Source: Nocardioides luteus
GTDB lineage: Bacteria > Actinomycetota > Actinomycetes > Propionibacteriales > Nocardioidaceae
Assembly (NCBI RefSeq): GCF_014648595.1
Contig: NZ_BMRK01000012.1
Span: 1-64,000, forward strand
Reading direction: 5' to 3'
DNA length: 64,000 bases
Position numbers and translations under genes: made by a program. Positions 17,195-25,096 of the stretch are shown here, piece after piece (positions within the stretch are counted from its first letter, which is position 1; the number at the start of each line of letters is the position of its first letter). The notes beneath the pieces are model-generated. The model saw nothing but the letters and a program-made list of their open reading frames with translations, searched no databases and was not told the DNA's origin.

Positions 17195-18753
17195 GCGACC
17201 TCTCCTTCCATCACGAGGTCCAGGACCTTCGACTCGTCGATCTCGGTGGCGGGGCCCTCGTGGACGACGGAGCCCTCGCTGATGACGAGGACCCGGTCGG
17301 CGAGACCGAGCACCTCCTCGACCTCGCTGGACACCACGACGACGGCGACACCTTCGTCGGCCAGACGGCGCACGAGGTTGTAGATCTCGGTGCGCGCCCC
17401 GACGTCGACACCACGGGTCGGCTCGTCGAGGAGCAGCACCTTGCAGTCGCGCAGCAGCCATCTGGCGAGCACGACCTTCTGCTGGTTGCCGCCCGAGAGG
17501 TTGCGGACCGGGCGGTCCACCCCCGCCGGACGTACGTCGAGGGAGCGGGTGAGCTCCTCGGCGGCACGCCGCTCGGCGCCGCTGTCGAGGAAGCCGGCCT
17601 TGGCGAACCGGCTCATCGAGGAGACCGTCACGTTGCGGTAGACCGCCTGGTCCAGCAGCAGCCCCTGGCTCTTGCGCTCCTCGGGCGCCAGGCCGACCCC
17701 TGCGGCGACCGCGGCGCGGACCGATCCGCGGCGCAGCCGGCGGCCGTCGATGCTGACCGTGCCGGCCGAGGATCGGCGGGCGCCGTAGATGGTCTCCAGG
17801 ATCTCCGAGCGACCGGAACCGACCAGGCCCGCCAGCCCGACGATCTCGCCGGCGTGGACCCGGAGGTCGATGTCGCGGAACCGGTCGCCGCAGAGACCGC
17901 TGGTCTCGAGCACCGGCGCGGTGCCACGGCTGGGCGGTGTCGTCGGGCGCTCGGGGAAGACGTACTCGATCGAGCGGCCGGTCATCAGCCGGATCAGCTC
18001 CGCGGTCGGGGTGTCCTCCACCGGGAGCCCGGTGGCGACGGTCCGGCCGTCCTTGAGCACCGTGATCCGGTCGCCGATCTGGCGGATCTCCTCGAGGCGG
18101 TGGGAGATGTAGATGATCGCGACGCCCTCGGCGGTGAGGCCGCGGACCACCCGGAAGAGGTTGTCCACCTCCTCCTGGTCGAGGACCGCCGACGGCTCGT
18201 CGAGGATGAGCAGGCGGGTGTCGTGGGAGAGCGCTCGGGCCATGCTCACGATCTGCTGACCGGCCGGGGACAGGTCGCCGACCAGCCGGTTCGGGTCGAC
18301 CTCTCTGTGCCCGAGGCGGGCCAGCAGCGTACGTACCCGCTGGGTCGCCTCGGAGCGACGGCTGAACCCGGCCGTGGCGAGCTCGTGGCCGAGGAAGATG
18401 TTCTCGGTCACGGTCAGCCCGGGCACCAGGTCGAGCTCCTGGTAGATGGTCGAGATGCCGCGCTTCATCGCCGCGACGGGCGTGGTCAGCCGGACCGGCT
18501 CGCCCTCCCAGAGGATCTCCCCCTCGTCGGGCTGGTACGCCGCGGAGAGCACCTTGATGAGGGTCGACTTCCCGGCGCCGTTCTGTCCGAGCAGGCAGTG
18601 CACCTCGCCCGCACGCACGTCGAGGTCGACGCCGCCGAGCGCGAGCACGCCGGGGAACCGCTTCACGATCCCGGTCATCTCGAGGAGGGCTCCACCTCCT
18701 CCACCGGGTTCGCGGGCGACACCGTCGTTCGACGGCTGAGGGGTCTCGGTCAT
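17191..18753 (-). CDS. Ribose-type ABC importer ATPase with two ATP-binding domains
   Basis: 520 residues, RbsA/MglA type with two nucleotide-binding domains. The first has Walker A GQNGAGKST (about 54-62), signature LSPAGQQIVSMARAL (a Pro/Ala variant of the C-loop) and Walker B LLILDEPSAVL. The second has a degenerate P-loop GLVGSGRSE (about 308-316), LSGGNQQKVVLARWL and LLLDEPTRGVD. An asymmetric pair is normal for this family. It starts at 18753, overlapping the ROK regulator stop by 4 nt, which ties the importer to that regulator. Confidence 0.9.
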   Translation of the reverse strand: MTETPQPSNDGVAREPGGGGGALLEMTGIVKRFPGVLALGGVDLDVRAGEVHCLLGQNGAGKSTLIKVLSAAYQPDEGEILWEGEPVRLTTPVAAMKRGISTIYQELDLVPGLTVTENIFLGHELATAGFSRRSEATQRVRTLLARLGHREVDPNRLVGDLSPAGQQIVSMARALSHDTRLLILDEPSAVLDQEEVDNLFRVVRGLTAEGVAIIYISHRLEEIRQIGDRITVLKDGRTVATGLPVEDTPTAELIRLMTGRSIEYVFPERPTTPPSRGTAPVLETSGLCGDRFRDIDLRVHAGEIVGLAGLVGSGRSEILETIYGARRSSAGTVSIDGRRLRRGSVRAAVAAGVGLAPEERKSQGLLLDQAVYRNVTVSSMSRFAKAGFLDSGAERRAAEELTRSLDVRPAGVDRPVRNLSGGNQQKVVLARWLLRDCKVLLLDEPTRGVDVGARTEIYNLVRRLADEGVAVVVVSSEVEEVLGLADRVLVISEGSVVHEGPATEIDESKVLDLVMEGEVA

Positions 18754-20066
18754 CGGGCTCCTCCGTGCAGTTCGGGCAGTTCGGCGATGGCGGTGGGGTC
18801 GGAGAGCACCGGCTCCAGGGAGGCCAGTGCGCCGCCGCGGACGGCGGCGGTCGGACCGAAGGACGAGATCGTGACCCGGGTGCCGCCGGAGCCGGGCGCG
18901 AGCACGTCGGTGGCCAGCCGCGCCTCGACGGCCGGCCGCAGCCACTCACCGAGGACGGCGTAGTAGCCGCTGAGCACGACGGTGCCGGGGTTGAGGGTGT
19001 TGACCAGGGCGGCGGCACCGGTGCCGAGCCAGGTGCCGACCTCGCCCAGGGCGGACAGGGTGCGGCCGTCGGCCAGCCGAGCGCGCTCGACCAGGGTGGC
19101 CAGCCGCTCCTCCAGGGTGAGCGCGGGGTCGCGCACCGGGTCGTCGGGGTCGGTGGCGGCTTCCAGCAGCGCGCGCAGGCCCACCACGGTCTCCCAGCAG
19201 CCGGTGCGGCCGCAGCCGCAGCGCCGTCCGCGCAGGTCGACCTGCAGATGGCCGATCTCGCCGGCCCAGCCGTGGCGTCCCAGCGCCACCCGGCCGCCGC
19301 TGACGACGGCGCCGCCCAGGCCGACCTCGCCGTAGAGCACCACCATGTCCGCGCGGTCGGGGTCGGCCGGGTCGAGCTCGGCGGTGGCGGCGAGCGTGGC
19401 CTCGTTGGCCACGCGCACCGCCGGGACGGGAGCGCCCGGGACGGCAGCGGCCAGCCGGGTGCGTACCTCCGCGGCGACGTCGATGTCGCGCCAGCCGAGG
19501 TTGGGGGCGAAGACGACCAGCTGGGTGGCGGCGTCGACGAGGCCGGCGACGCCGATGGTGATCGCGGCGACGGTGGTGCCGGCGGTCCGCGCCTCGGCGA
19601 GCGCATCGGCGACCATGCCGGCGAGCTCGTCGAGCACCTCCTCCGGAGGCAGGCGGCGGCCGTCGATGCCGCGGCGTGCCTCGGCGATCACGGAGCCGGC
19701 CAGATCGACGGCGACGACGGCGAGATGGTCGACGTTGATCTCGGCACCGACACCGCACACCGCGCCACCGACGAGGCGCACCTGCACGCCAGGACGTCCG
19801 GCACCACGGCTGGCGGTGTCTCCGCAGGAGACCAGGCCGAGCTCGGTGAGCTCCTCGACCAGCCCGCTGGCGACCGTACGCGTCAGCCCGGTCTCCTCGG
19901 CCAGCCGGCTCCGCGAGCGGGGGCCGCCGTCGCGCAGCGCGCGGAGCAGCAGGCCCAGGCGGGCGGCCCGGACCGCTGCCGGGTCGGCAGCGGCGGAGAC
20001 CCGCACGGTGATGTCCGCATCGCGCACGGTGGCCTCCTGTCCGGCGTTCGTGGTGGGGTCGCTCAC
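18750..20066 (-). CDS. ROK-family transcriptional regulator, first gene of the importer/ebo operon
   Basis: 438 residues. N-terminal winged helix-turn-helix (about 34-90: SRSRLAEETGLTRTVASGLVEEL), then a ROK sugar-kinase-like domain with a zinc site (CGCGRTGCWETVVG near 265). ROK regulators of the NagC/Mlc/XylR type bind a sugar or sugar phosphate and release DNA. As the leader gene it most likely controls its own operon, with the candidate operators at 20080-20204. A short acidic extension (MSDPTTNAGQ) precedes the DNA-binding domain. Confidence 0.85.
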   Translation of the reverse strand: MSDPTTNAGQEATVRDADITVRVSAAADPAAVRAARLGLLLRALRDGGPRSRSRLAEETGLTRTVASGLVEELTELGLVSCGDTASRGAGRPGVQVRLVGGAVCGVGAEINVDHLAVVAVDLAGSVIAEARRGIDGRRLPPEEVLDELAGMVADALAEARTAGTTVAAITIGVAGLVDAATQLVVFAPNLGWRDIDVAAEVRTRLAAAVPGAPVPAVRVANEATLAATAELDPADPDRADMVVLYGEVGLGGAVVSGGRVALGRHGWAGEIGHLQVDLRGRRCGCGRTGCWETVVGLRALLEAATDPDDPVRDPALTLEERLATLVERARLADGRTLSALGEVGTWLGTGAAALVNTLNPGTVVLSGYYAVLGEWLRPAVEARLATDVLAPGSGGTRVTISSFGPTAAVRGGALASLEPVLSDPTAIAELPELHGGAR

Positions 20067-20079
20067 GATCGACCACCGC

Positions 20080-20095
20080 TGTGATGACAGTCACA
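20080..20095. promoter_or_regulatory. CRP/GlxR-like palindrome before the importer/ebo operon
   Basis: TGTGATGACAGTCACA is an exact TGTGA-N6-TCACA site, the consensus for CRP and its actinobacterial relative GlxR. It lies 14 bp upstream of the ROK start codon and downstream of the candidate promoter at 20116-20144, so binding here would be expected to repress. A second site with one arm perfect precedes the sugar dehydrogenase gene. Confidence 0.65.
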
Positions 20096-20115
20096 GAATT
20101 CGGCGGCCGAGAGAC

Positions 20116-20144
20116 AAACTAGTGACCCGCCTCACCTTCTACAA
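20116..20144 (-). promoter_or_regulatory. Candidate promoter of the ROK/ABC/ebo operon
   Basis: On the minus strand TTGTAG (20139-20144), 17 bp, TAGTTT (20116-20121), which puts the transcript start near 20109 and a roughly 40-nt leader before the ATG. It lies in a locally AT-rich stretch that is unusual for this window. Prediction by eye. Confidence 0.45.
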
Positions 20145-20164
20145 CCCTTTCATGGCAGTTTCCG

Positions 20165-20204
20165 CAAAGTTTGTGTTCCACTTTGAAAAGTTATTGGACA
20201 AAGT
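20165..20204. promoter_or_regulatory. Three CAAAGT boxes, candidate operator
   Basis: CAAAGT at 20165-20170, its inverse ACTTTG at 20180-20185 (together an inverted repeat with a 9-bp spacer) and CAAAGT again at 20199-20204. They lie just upstream of the candidate promoter in an AT-rich block. They could be an activator site or the operator of the ROK protein encoded downstream. Confidence 0.4.
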
Positions 20205-20208
20205 CATC

Positions 20209-20246
20209 AAAAAAGGGCACCCGGCCGCCGGAACGGCCGGGTGCCC
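20209..20246 (-). terminator. Rho-independent terminator of the sugar dehydrogenase gene
   Basis: On the minus strand a 12-bp GC stem (20235-20246 pairing with 20215-20226) with an 8-nt loop, followed by six U (20209-20214). It comes 19 bp after the stop of the gene ending at 20265. The clearest classical intrinsic terminator in the window, and it separates the dehydrogenase from the ROK operon. Confidence 0.9.
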
Positions 20247-20264
20247 CTCCCGCGAGGGCGCGGG

Positions 20265-22397
20265 TCACTCGCTGGGTGCGATCACCACCTCGTCGCTCCC
20301 GGTCAGGGCCGGCAGCCCCTCCTCACCCGGGTCGGTGTACTCCGCGACGAAGACCGCGTGGAGGTCGTCGTGCTCCGGGTCGTGCCCGCCCGGCACCGAG
20401 GTCACGATGGAGCCGCTGCAGCCGTTGGCCGTGGTCTGCGGGTGCCCGTGCTCGTCGTGGCCCAGGACGTACGTCACCGAGACGCGGTTGCAGTCCACCT
20501 CCTGGTCGTCGCTGACCTCGACCTGGAACTGGACGGTGTCACCGAAGTGGAAGTCACCGCCCGGCGCCGGGTCGGTCGTCAGCGTCACCTGCGGGGTGTC
20601 GTTGCCGACCACCACGTCGACGTCGGCCGAGGCGTGCTTGCCGCGCCCCTTGCCGCCGTGGTCGGTGACGGTCAGGGTCGCCCGGTAGGCGCCGACCTCG
20701 TCGTAGGTGTGGGTCGCCGTCGGACCGGTGGCGTCGAAGATGCCGTCGCCGTCGAAGTCCCACTGGTAGGTCAGCTCGTCACCGTCGGCGTCCGTGGTGC
20801 CGGCGCTGTCGAAGGCGACCGTCAGCGGCGGCTGACCCGAGGTCTGGTCGGCGGTGATGGCCGGCGTCGGGGTGTGGTTGCCGGAGCGGGCGACGTAGTC
20901 GATCCGGGAGACCTGGGCCTCCTCGTTTTCGCTGAAGTAGCCGTCGCCGTACTCGAGCATGTAGAGCGAGCCGTTCTTGCCGAACTCGAGGTCCATCACG
21001 TTGTCGGTCGCGAACGCGCTCAGCACGTCCTCGATGCCGGTCAGCTCACCCTTCTTGTCCAGCCGCATCGCCTTGACGTAGTCACGGCCCCACTCGGCGA
21101 AGAGCGGGATCCCGTCGTAGTAGGCAGGCCAGGCGCCGGAGCGGGGCGACTTGTCGTTGCGCTTGTCGAAGGCGTACGCAGGGCCGGCCATGGGCGCGAT
21201 GCCACCCTCGGAGCCGAGTTCGGGGAACTCCTCGGACGGCGCGTAGGAGTACCAGACCGTCGGCTGGGTGACCGGCGGGAGCTCGGTCAGACCGGTGTTG
21301 TGCCGGGAGTCGTTGACCGGCTTCGCACAGTCGAAGGCCGGACCCGAGGTCCCGGTCTCGAAGTCGTAGTCGCGGTAGGGCATCTCGGCGGTCGCACACA
21401 GCGGCCAGCCGTAGTTGGCCGGCTTCGACACGACGGTCCACTTGCCCTGACCCGCCGGACCACGCTCCGGGTCGGCCGAGGAGGCGTCGGGCGAGTAGTC
21501 GGCCACGAAGACGCGGTCGGTCTTCGGGTCGATCTCGATCCGGAAGGGGTTGCGCAGGCCCATCGCGTAGATCTCCGGACGGGTCTTGTCGGCGCCCGGC
21601 TCGAAGAGGTTGCCCTTGGGGATCGTGTAGCCGCCGCCCGCCTTCGGCTTGATCCGCAGGAGCTTGCCGCGCAGGTCGTTGGTGTTGGCCGCAGTGCGCC
21701 TCGAGTCGAACGCCGGGCTGCGGTTCTCGCTGTCGTCGAGCGGGGCGTACCCGTCGGACTGGAACGGGTCGGTGTCGTCGCCGGTGGCGAGGATCAGGTT
21801 GCCCTTGGAGTCGAAGACGATGTCGCCGCCGACGTGGCAGCAGCGGCCGCGGTCGACGGGTACGTCCATGATCTGCTGCTCGGTGGTGAGGTCGATCTTC
21901 CCGTTCTTGTACTCGTAGCGGGAGAGCCTGATCGCGCCCTTGAACGGCTCGAAGTCGGCAGGAGTGCCGTGCTCCGGCGCGTCACCCTCGTTGACGTCCG
22001 GGGTGGACGGGTCGTCGACGGGAGTGTCGAGGGGCGGCGAGTAGTAGGCGTAGATCCAGCGGTTGCGCTTGCCGTCGAAGCCGGGGTCCAGAGCGATGCT
22101 CTGCAGCCCCTCCTCGTCGTGCTGGTAGACGTCGAACTCCGCGGCGAGCGAGTTGACGCCGGTCTCGGCGTCGTTGAGCCAGACCTTGCCGGCGCGGGTG
22201 CTGTGCAGGACGTCCCCGTCGGGCAGGACCGCGAGGTCCATCGGCTCGCCGGGGCGGTCGTTGAGGGTGACCTTCTCGAAGGCGCTGTCCGGCGGCGGTT
22301 CGGCTGCGGGAGCCGCGTCGGCGGAGGTCGTGATGGGGAGAACCAGGAGGCCGGAGACCACGGTGGTGGCGACGCTCCAGAGGGTGAATCTGTGCAC
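20265..22397 (-). CDS. Secreted PQQ-dependent sugar dehydrogenase-like protein with PKD domain
   Basis: 710 residues. Sec signal peptide (hydrophobic LWSVATTVVSGLLVLPI, cleavage near Ala 29). The six-bladed glucose/sorbosone dehydrogenase propeller covers about 38-500: LAVLPDGDVLHSTRAGKVW, GLQSIALDPGFD, RGRCCHVGGDIVFD, IYAMGLRNPFRIEI, ADYSPDAS and GSLYMLEYGDGY. A PKD fold follows at about 515-610 (YQWDFDGDGIFDATG). The C-terminal 100 residues are a second beta-sandwich-like region with two Cys. Such enzymes oxidise aldoses outside the membrane with PQQ; no PQQ-synthesis genes are in the window. It is transcribed alone, with its own promoter region and intrinsic terminator. The oxidised product could feed the adjacent importer (inference). 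Confidence 0.87.
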   Translation of the reverse strand: MHRFTLWSVATTVVSGLLVLPITTSADAAPAAEPPPDSAFEKVTLNDRPGEPMDLAVLPDGDVLHSTRAGKVWLNDAETGVNSLAAEFDVYQHDEEGLQSIALDPGFDGKRNRWIYAYYSPPLDTPVDDPSTPDVNEGDAPEHGTPADFEPFKGAIRLSRYEYKNGKIDLTTEQQIMDVPVDRGRCCHVGGDIVFDSKGNLILATGDDTDPFQSDGYAPLDDSENRSPAFDSRRTAANTNDLRGKLLRIKPKAGGGYTIPKGNLFEPGADKTRPEIYAMGLRNPFRIEIDPKTDRVFVADYSPDASSADPERGPAGQGKWTVVSKPANYGWPLCATAEMPYRDYDFETGTSGPAFDCAKPVNDSRHNTGLTELPPVTQPTVWYSYAPSEEFPELGSEGGIAPMAGPAYAFDKRNDKSPRSGAWPAYYDGIPLFAEWGRDYVKAMRLDKKGELTGIEDVLSAFATDNVMDLEFGKNGSLYMLEYGDGYFSENEEAQVSRIDYVARSGNHTPTPAITADQTSGQPPLTVAFDSAGTTDADGDELTYQWDFDGDGIFDATGPTATHTYDEVGAYRATLTVTDHGGKGRGKHASADVDVVVGNDTPQVTLTTDPAPGGDFHFGDTVQFQVEVSDDQEVDCNRVSVTYVLGHDEHGHPQTTANGCSGSIVTSVPGGHDPEHDDLHAVFVAEYTDPGEEGLPALTGSDEVVIAPSE

Positions 22398-22456
22398 GGT
22401 CCATCTCCTTCTCTCGCTGTCGTGGAGGGGAGCGAGATCGTCCGCGAACGTAGCGA

Positions 22457-22472
22457 TGTGACGCCGGTCACG
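22457..22472. promoter_or_regulatory. CRP/GlxR-like palindrome before the sugar dehydrogenase gene
   Basis: TGTGACGCCGGTCACG keeps TGTGA-N6-TCAC, with only the last position off consensus. It is 60 bp upstream of the dehydrogenase start, where a CRP-family activator would normally bind. It shares its form with the exact site at 20080-20095. Confidence 0.55.
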
Positions 22473-22480
22473 TCAAGCGA

Positions 22481-22513
22481 CTTGCGATCTTTCGCAAGAA
22501 GATTTCGAAAGAT
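22481..22513. promoter_or_regulatory. Overlapping palindromes, candidate ROK operator
   Basis: CTTGCGA (22481-22487) faces TCGCAAG (22492-22498) across 4 nt. ATCTTTCG (22487-22494) also faces CGAAAGAT (22506-22513) across 11 nt. The two overlap, giving alternative pairings of a TTTCG/CGAAA motif. The site lies between the ROK gene stop (22562) and the dehydrogenase start, so the regulator encoded just upstream is the natural candidate to bind it. Confidence 0.5.
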
Positions 22514-22561
22514 GGGACGAAACTGGCCCGACGGGGCCTGCCGGGGCCGGACAGGGGCGGG

Positions 22562-23767
22562 CTACGCCTCGTCGCTGCTGGGCGCGTACACCGAGGCGCT
22601 GATCAGGTGGGCCGCACCGATGACGCCGCCCTCGTCCCCGAGCTCGCTGAGCACGATCGGGAGGTTGCCGGTGGCCAGCGGCAGCGAGCGACGGTAGGTC
22701 ACGCTGCGGATCTCGGCGAGCAGCCCGTGGCCGAGCTTGCTGACCCGGCCGCCGATGACGATCAGGCCCGGGTTGAAGAAGGAGACCAGGCTCGCGAGCA
22801 CCTGGCCGATGCGGTGTCCGCTGTCGCGGATGAGCTGCACCGCCTGGGCGTCACCGCGGGCGACCGCGACGGCGACGTCCTCGGCGCTCAGGTCGCCCTT
22901 CTCCGAGAGCAGCTCGGCGAGCACCGGGGAGCGGCCCGAGCGGGCGGCGGCGAGCGCCTCCCGGGCGAGCGCCGCACCGCCGGAGAAGGCCTCCAGGCAG
23001 CCGGTGTTGCCGCAGGCGCAGGTGGGGCCGAAGTCCTCGACCCGGATGTGGCCGATGTCGCCGGCGCAGCCGTCGACGCCGCGGTAGAGCTCGCCGTCGA
23101 CGACGATCCCGCAGCCGATGCCGGTGCCGATCTTGACGTAGAGGAAGTCGCGGGCGGTGCGGGCGACACCGGCGTGCTGCTCCCCCGCCGCGAGCACGTT
23201 CACGTCGTTGTCGAGCACCACCGGGCAGCCCAGCTCGCGAGCGACCGCGTCACGCACCGGGTAGCCGTCCCAGCCCGGCATGATCGGCGGCGAGACCGAG
23301 ACCCCACGGTGGAAGTCGACCGGGCCGGGGACCCCGACGCCGGCGCCCATCGGGTCGGTCACGCCGTGCTCGTCGAGCAGGCTGCGTACCTCGTCGAGGG
23401 CGGTGGCGAGCACCTTCTCCGGGCCGCTGCGGATGTCGCACGGGCGGGTGCGGGTGGCGATCACCGAGAGGCGGCCGTCGGTGAGCCCGACCGACATGCT
23501 GGTGGCGCCGATCGAGATGCCGACGAACCGGATGTCCGGGGCGAGGTCGACCAGAGTCGAGCGGCGGCCACCGCGCGAGGCCGCCGGCCCCACCTCGTGG
23601 GCCATGCCCAGCTCGGTGAGCCGGCCGACCTCGGCGGCGATGGTGGTGCGGGAGACGTTCAGCCGGTCGGCGAGCTGCACGCGCGAGAGCGGGCCCTCGT
23701 CGCGGAGCTGAGCGAGCAGGCGGGCCTGCATGGAGGTCTCGGCCCGGCCGGCGAGTGAATGACGCAT
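22562..23767 (-). CDS. ROK-family transcriptional regulator
   Basis: 401 residues. HTH at about 14-60 (SRVQLADRLNVSRTTIAAEV), then a ROK domain with GVGVPGPVDF and the zinc motif CACGNTGCLEAFSGG near 245. The Met at 23767 has AGGA eight bases upstream; the earlier Met at 23791 has none, so the shorter form is chosen. It lies directly upstream of the sugar dehydrogenase gene and its palindromic sites. It probably represses that gene until a sugar ligand binds. It is only about 30 bp from the stop of the gene on its other side's neighbour ftsY. Confidence 0.85.
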   Translation of the reverse strand: MRHSLAGRAETSMQARLLAQLRDEGPLSRVQLADRLNVSRTTIAAEVGRLTELGMAHEVGPAASRGGRRSTLVDLAPDIRFVGISIGATSMSVGLTDGRLSVIATRTRPCDIRSGPEKVLATALDEVRSLLDEHGVTDPMGAGVGVPGPVDFHRGVSVSPPIMPGWDGYPVRDAVARELGCPVVLDNDVNVLAAGEQHAGVARTARDFLYVKIGTGIGCGIVVDGELYRGVDGCAGDIGHIRVEDFGPTCACGNTGCLEAFSGGAALAREALAAARSGRSPVLAELLSEKGDLSAEDVAVAVARGDAQAVQLIRDSGHRIGQVLASLVSFFNPGLIVIGGRVSKLGHGLLAEIRSVTYRRSLPLATGNLPIVLSELGDEGGVIGAAHLISASVYAPSSDEA

Positions 23768-23797
23768 ACCGGCGATCCTGCCATGTGGCACGGGCGG

Positions 23798-24955
23798 CTA
23801 GCCGAGAAGTGCGTCGACGAAGGCCTCGGGGGTGAACGGGGTGAGGTCGTCGGGACCCTCGCCGAGGCCGACGAGCTTGACCGGGACGCCGAGCTCACGC
23901 TGCACGGCCACCACGATGCCGCCCTTGGCGGAGCCGTCGAGCTTGGTGAGGACGATGCCGGTGACGGCGACCGCCTCGCTGAAGACGCGGGCCTGGATGA
24001 GGCCGTTCTGGCCGGTGGTGGCATCGAGGACCAGCAGCACCTCGGTGACCGGGGTCTGCTTCTCGACCACCCGCTTGACCTTGCCGAGCTCGTCCATCAG
24101 GCCGGCCTTGTTCTGCAGCCGGCCGGCGGTGTCGACGATGACGGTGTCGACACCGGTGTCGAGCCCCTCCTTGACCGAGTCGAAGGCGACGCTGGCCGGG
24201 TCGGTGCCCTCCGGGCCGCGGACGACCTCGACGCCGACGCGCTCACCCCAGGTCGTGAGCTGCTCGGCAGCGGCGGCGCGGAAGGTGTCGGCGGCGCCGA
24301 GGACGACCTTGCGGTCCTCGGAGACCAGGATGCGGGCGAGCTTGCCGGTCGTGGTGGTCTTGCCGGTGCCGTTGACACCCACCATCAGCACCACGCCCGG
24401 TGCGCCGTCGGCACCGCTGACCTGCAGCCGGCGGTCCATGGTCGGGTCGACGAGCTTGATCAGCTCTTCGCGCAGCGCGGTCTTCGGGTCGGCCTTGCCG
24501 CCCTCGACCCGCAGCCGGGTGCGCAGCCCCTCGACCAGCTCCTGGGTCGGCGCGACGCCGATGTCGGCGGTGAGCAGGAGGTCCTCGATCGACTCCCAGG
24601 TGTCCTCGTCGAGGCGGTCGGTGGAGAGCAGGTTGAGCAGACCGCGCCCCAGCGCGTTGGAGCCGGCCAGACGCTGGCGCAGCCGCACCAGGCGGGAGGC
24701 GGTGCTCTCCGGCTTCTCGATGGTCGGAGCGGACGGCGCCGCCGGCTCCACCGTCTCGGGCTCGGCCTCCCCGGCGATCGGCTCCTCGGTCGGCGCCTCG
24801 GGACGGGTGATGACATCGGTCCCGGTCTGCGTCGGCAGCGTACGGTCCTTGCGGCGCCGGGTGCTGGTGACCAGACCGGCGATGCCGCCGCCGATGATCG
24901 CGACAGCGGCGACCGCGATGATGACGATGAGGGTGACCATGTCCATGGGACTCAT
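23798..24955 (-). CDS. ftsY: Signal recognition particle receptor FtsY
   Basis: 385 residues. SRP receptor GTPase that docks ribosome-nascent chain complexes at SecYEG. An N-terminal membrane segment (VTLIVIIAVAAVAIIGGGIA) and an acidic Pro/Glu linker are followed by the NG domain: P-loop GVNGTGKTT (about 193-201), DTFRAAAAEQL, DTAGR and TKLDGSAKGG. Several Met codons (24985, 24955, 24946, 24940) precede the membrane segment and none has a clear ribosome site; 24955 is a compromise. In most actinobacteria ftsY follows smc closely, but here about 8 kb of glycan genes lie between them. Confidence 0.93.
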   Translation of the reverse strand: MSPMDMVTLIVIIAVAAVAIIGGGIAGLVTSTRRRKDRTLPTQTGTDVITRPEAPTEEPIAGEAEPETVEPAAPSAPTIEKPESTASRLVRLRQRLAGSNALGRGLLNLLSTDRLDEDTWESIEDLLLTADIGVAPTQELVEGLRTRLRVEGGKADPKTALREELIKLVDPTMDRRLQVSGADGAPGVVLMVGVNGTGKTTTTGKLARILVSEDRKVVLGAADTFRAAAAEQLTTWGERVGVEVVRGPEGTDPASVAFDSVKEGLDTGVDTVIVDTAGRLQNKAGLMDELGKVKRVVEKQTPVTEVLLVLDATTGQNGLIQARVFSEAVAVTGIVLTKLDGSAKGGIVVAVQRELGVPVKLVGLGEGPDDLTPFTPEAFVDALLG

Positions 24956-25006
24956 CCAACCAAACCAACCCCCAAGACCCCTCACCGAGACGTCAGTTCC
25001 TGACCG

Positions 25007-25064
25007 CGAGACGTCGAAAATCGGCGCCGAATGGGCCCATTCGGCGCCGATTTTCGACGTCTCG
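25007..25064. repeat. Perfect 58-bp palindrome between ftsY and a small membrane gene
   Basis: Arms 25007-25035 and 25036-25064 are exact reverse complements with no loop, centred on GGGCCC. It is flanked by an imperfect 20-bp direct repeat (24991-25010 and 25066-25085; CGTCAGTT and GACCGC shared). It follows the stop of the small membrane gene (25097, minus strand), so it may act as that gene's terminator, but there is no U-tract and the flanking direct repeats look more like a mobile or duplicated element. Confidence 0.8.
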
Positions 25065-25096
25065 GCGTCAGTTTTCGACCGCTCGCGGAGGGAGGG

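Noticed and set aside
16133-19606. Minus-strand open frame of 1157 codons covering permease and upstream genes
   Set aside because: The permease begins at 17194; upstream the frame is low-complexity Pro/Arg/Ser and overlaps real ATPase and ROK frames.
20101-20214. Small RNA gene in the AT-rich block
   Set aside because: Composition is explained by promoter and operator boxes; no self-contained fold or terminator in the needed direction other than the dehydrogenase terminator.
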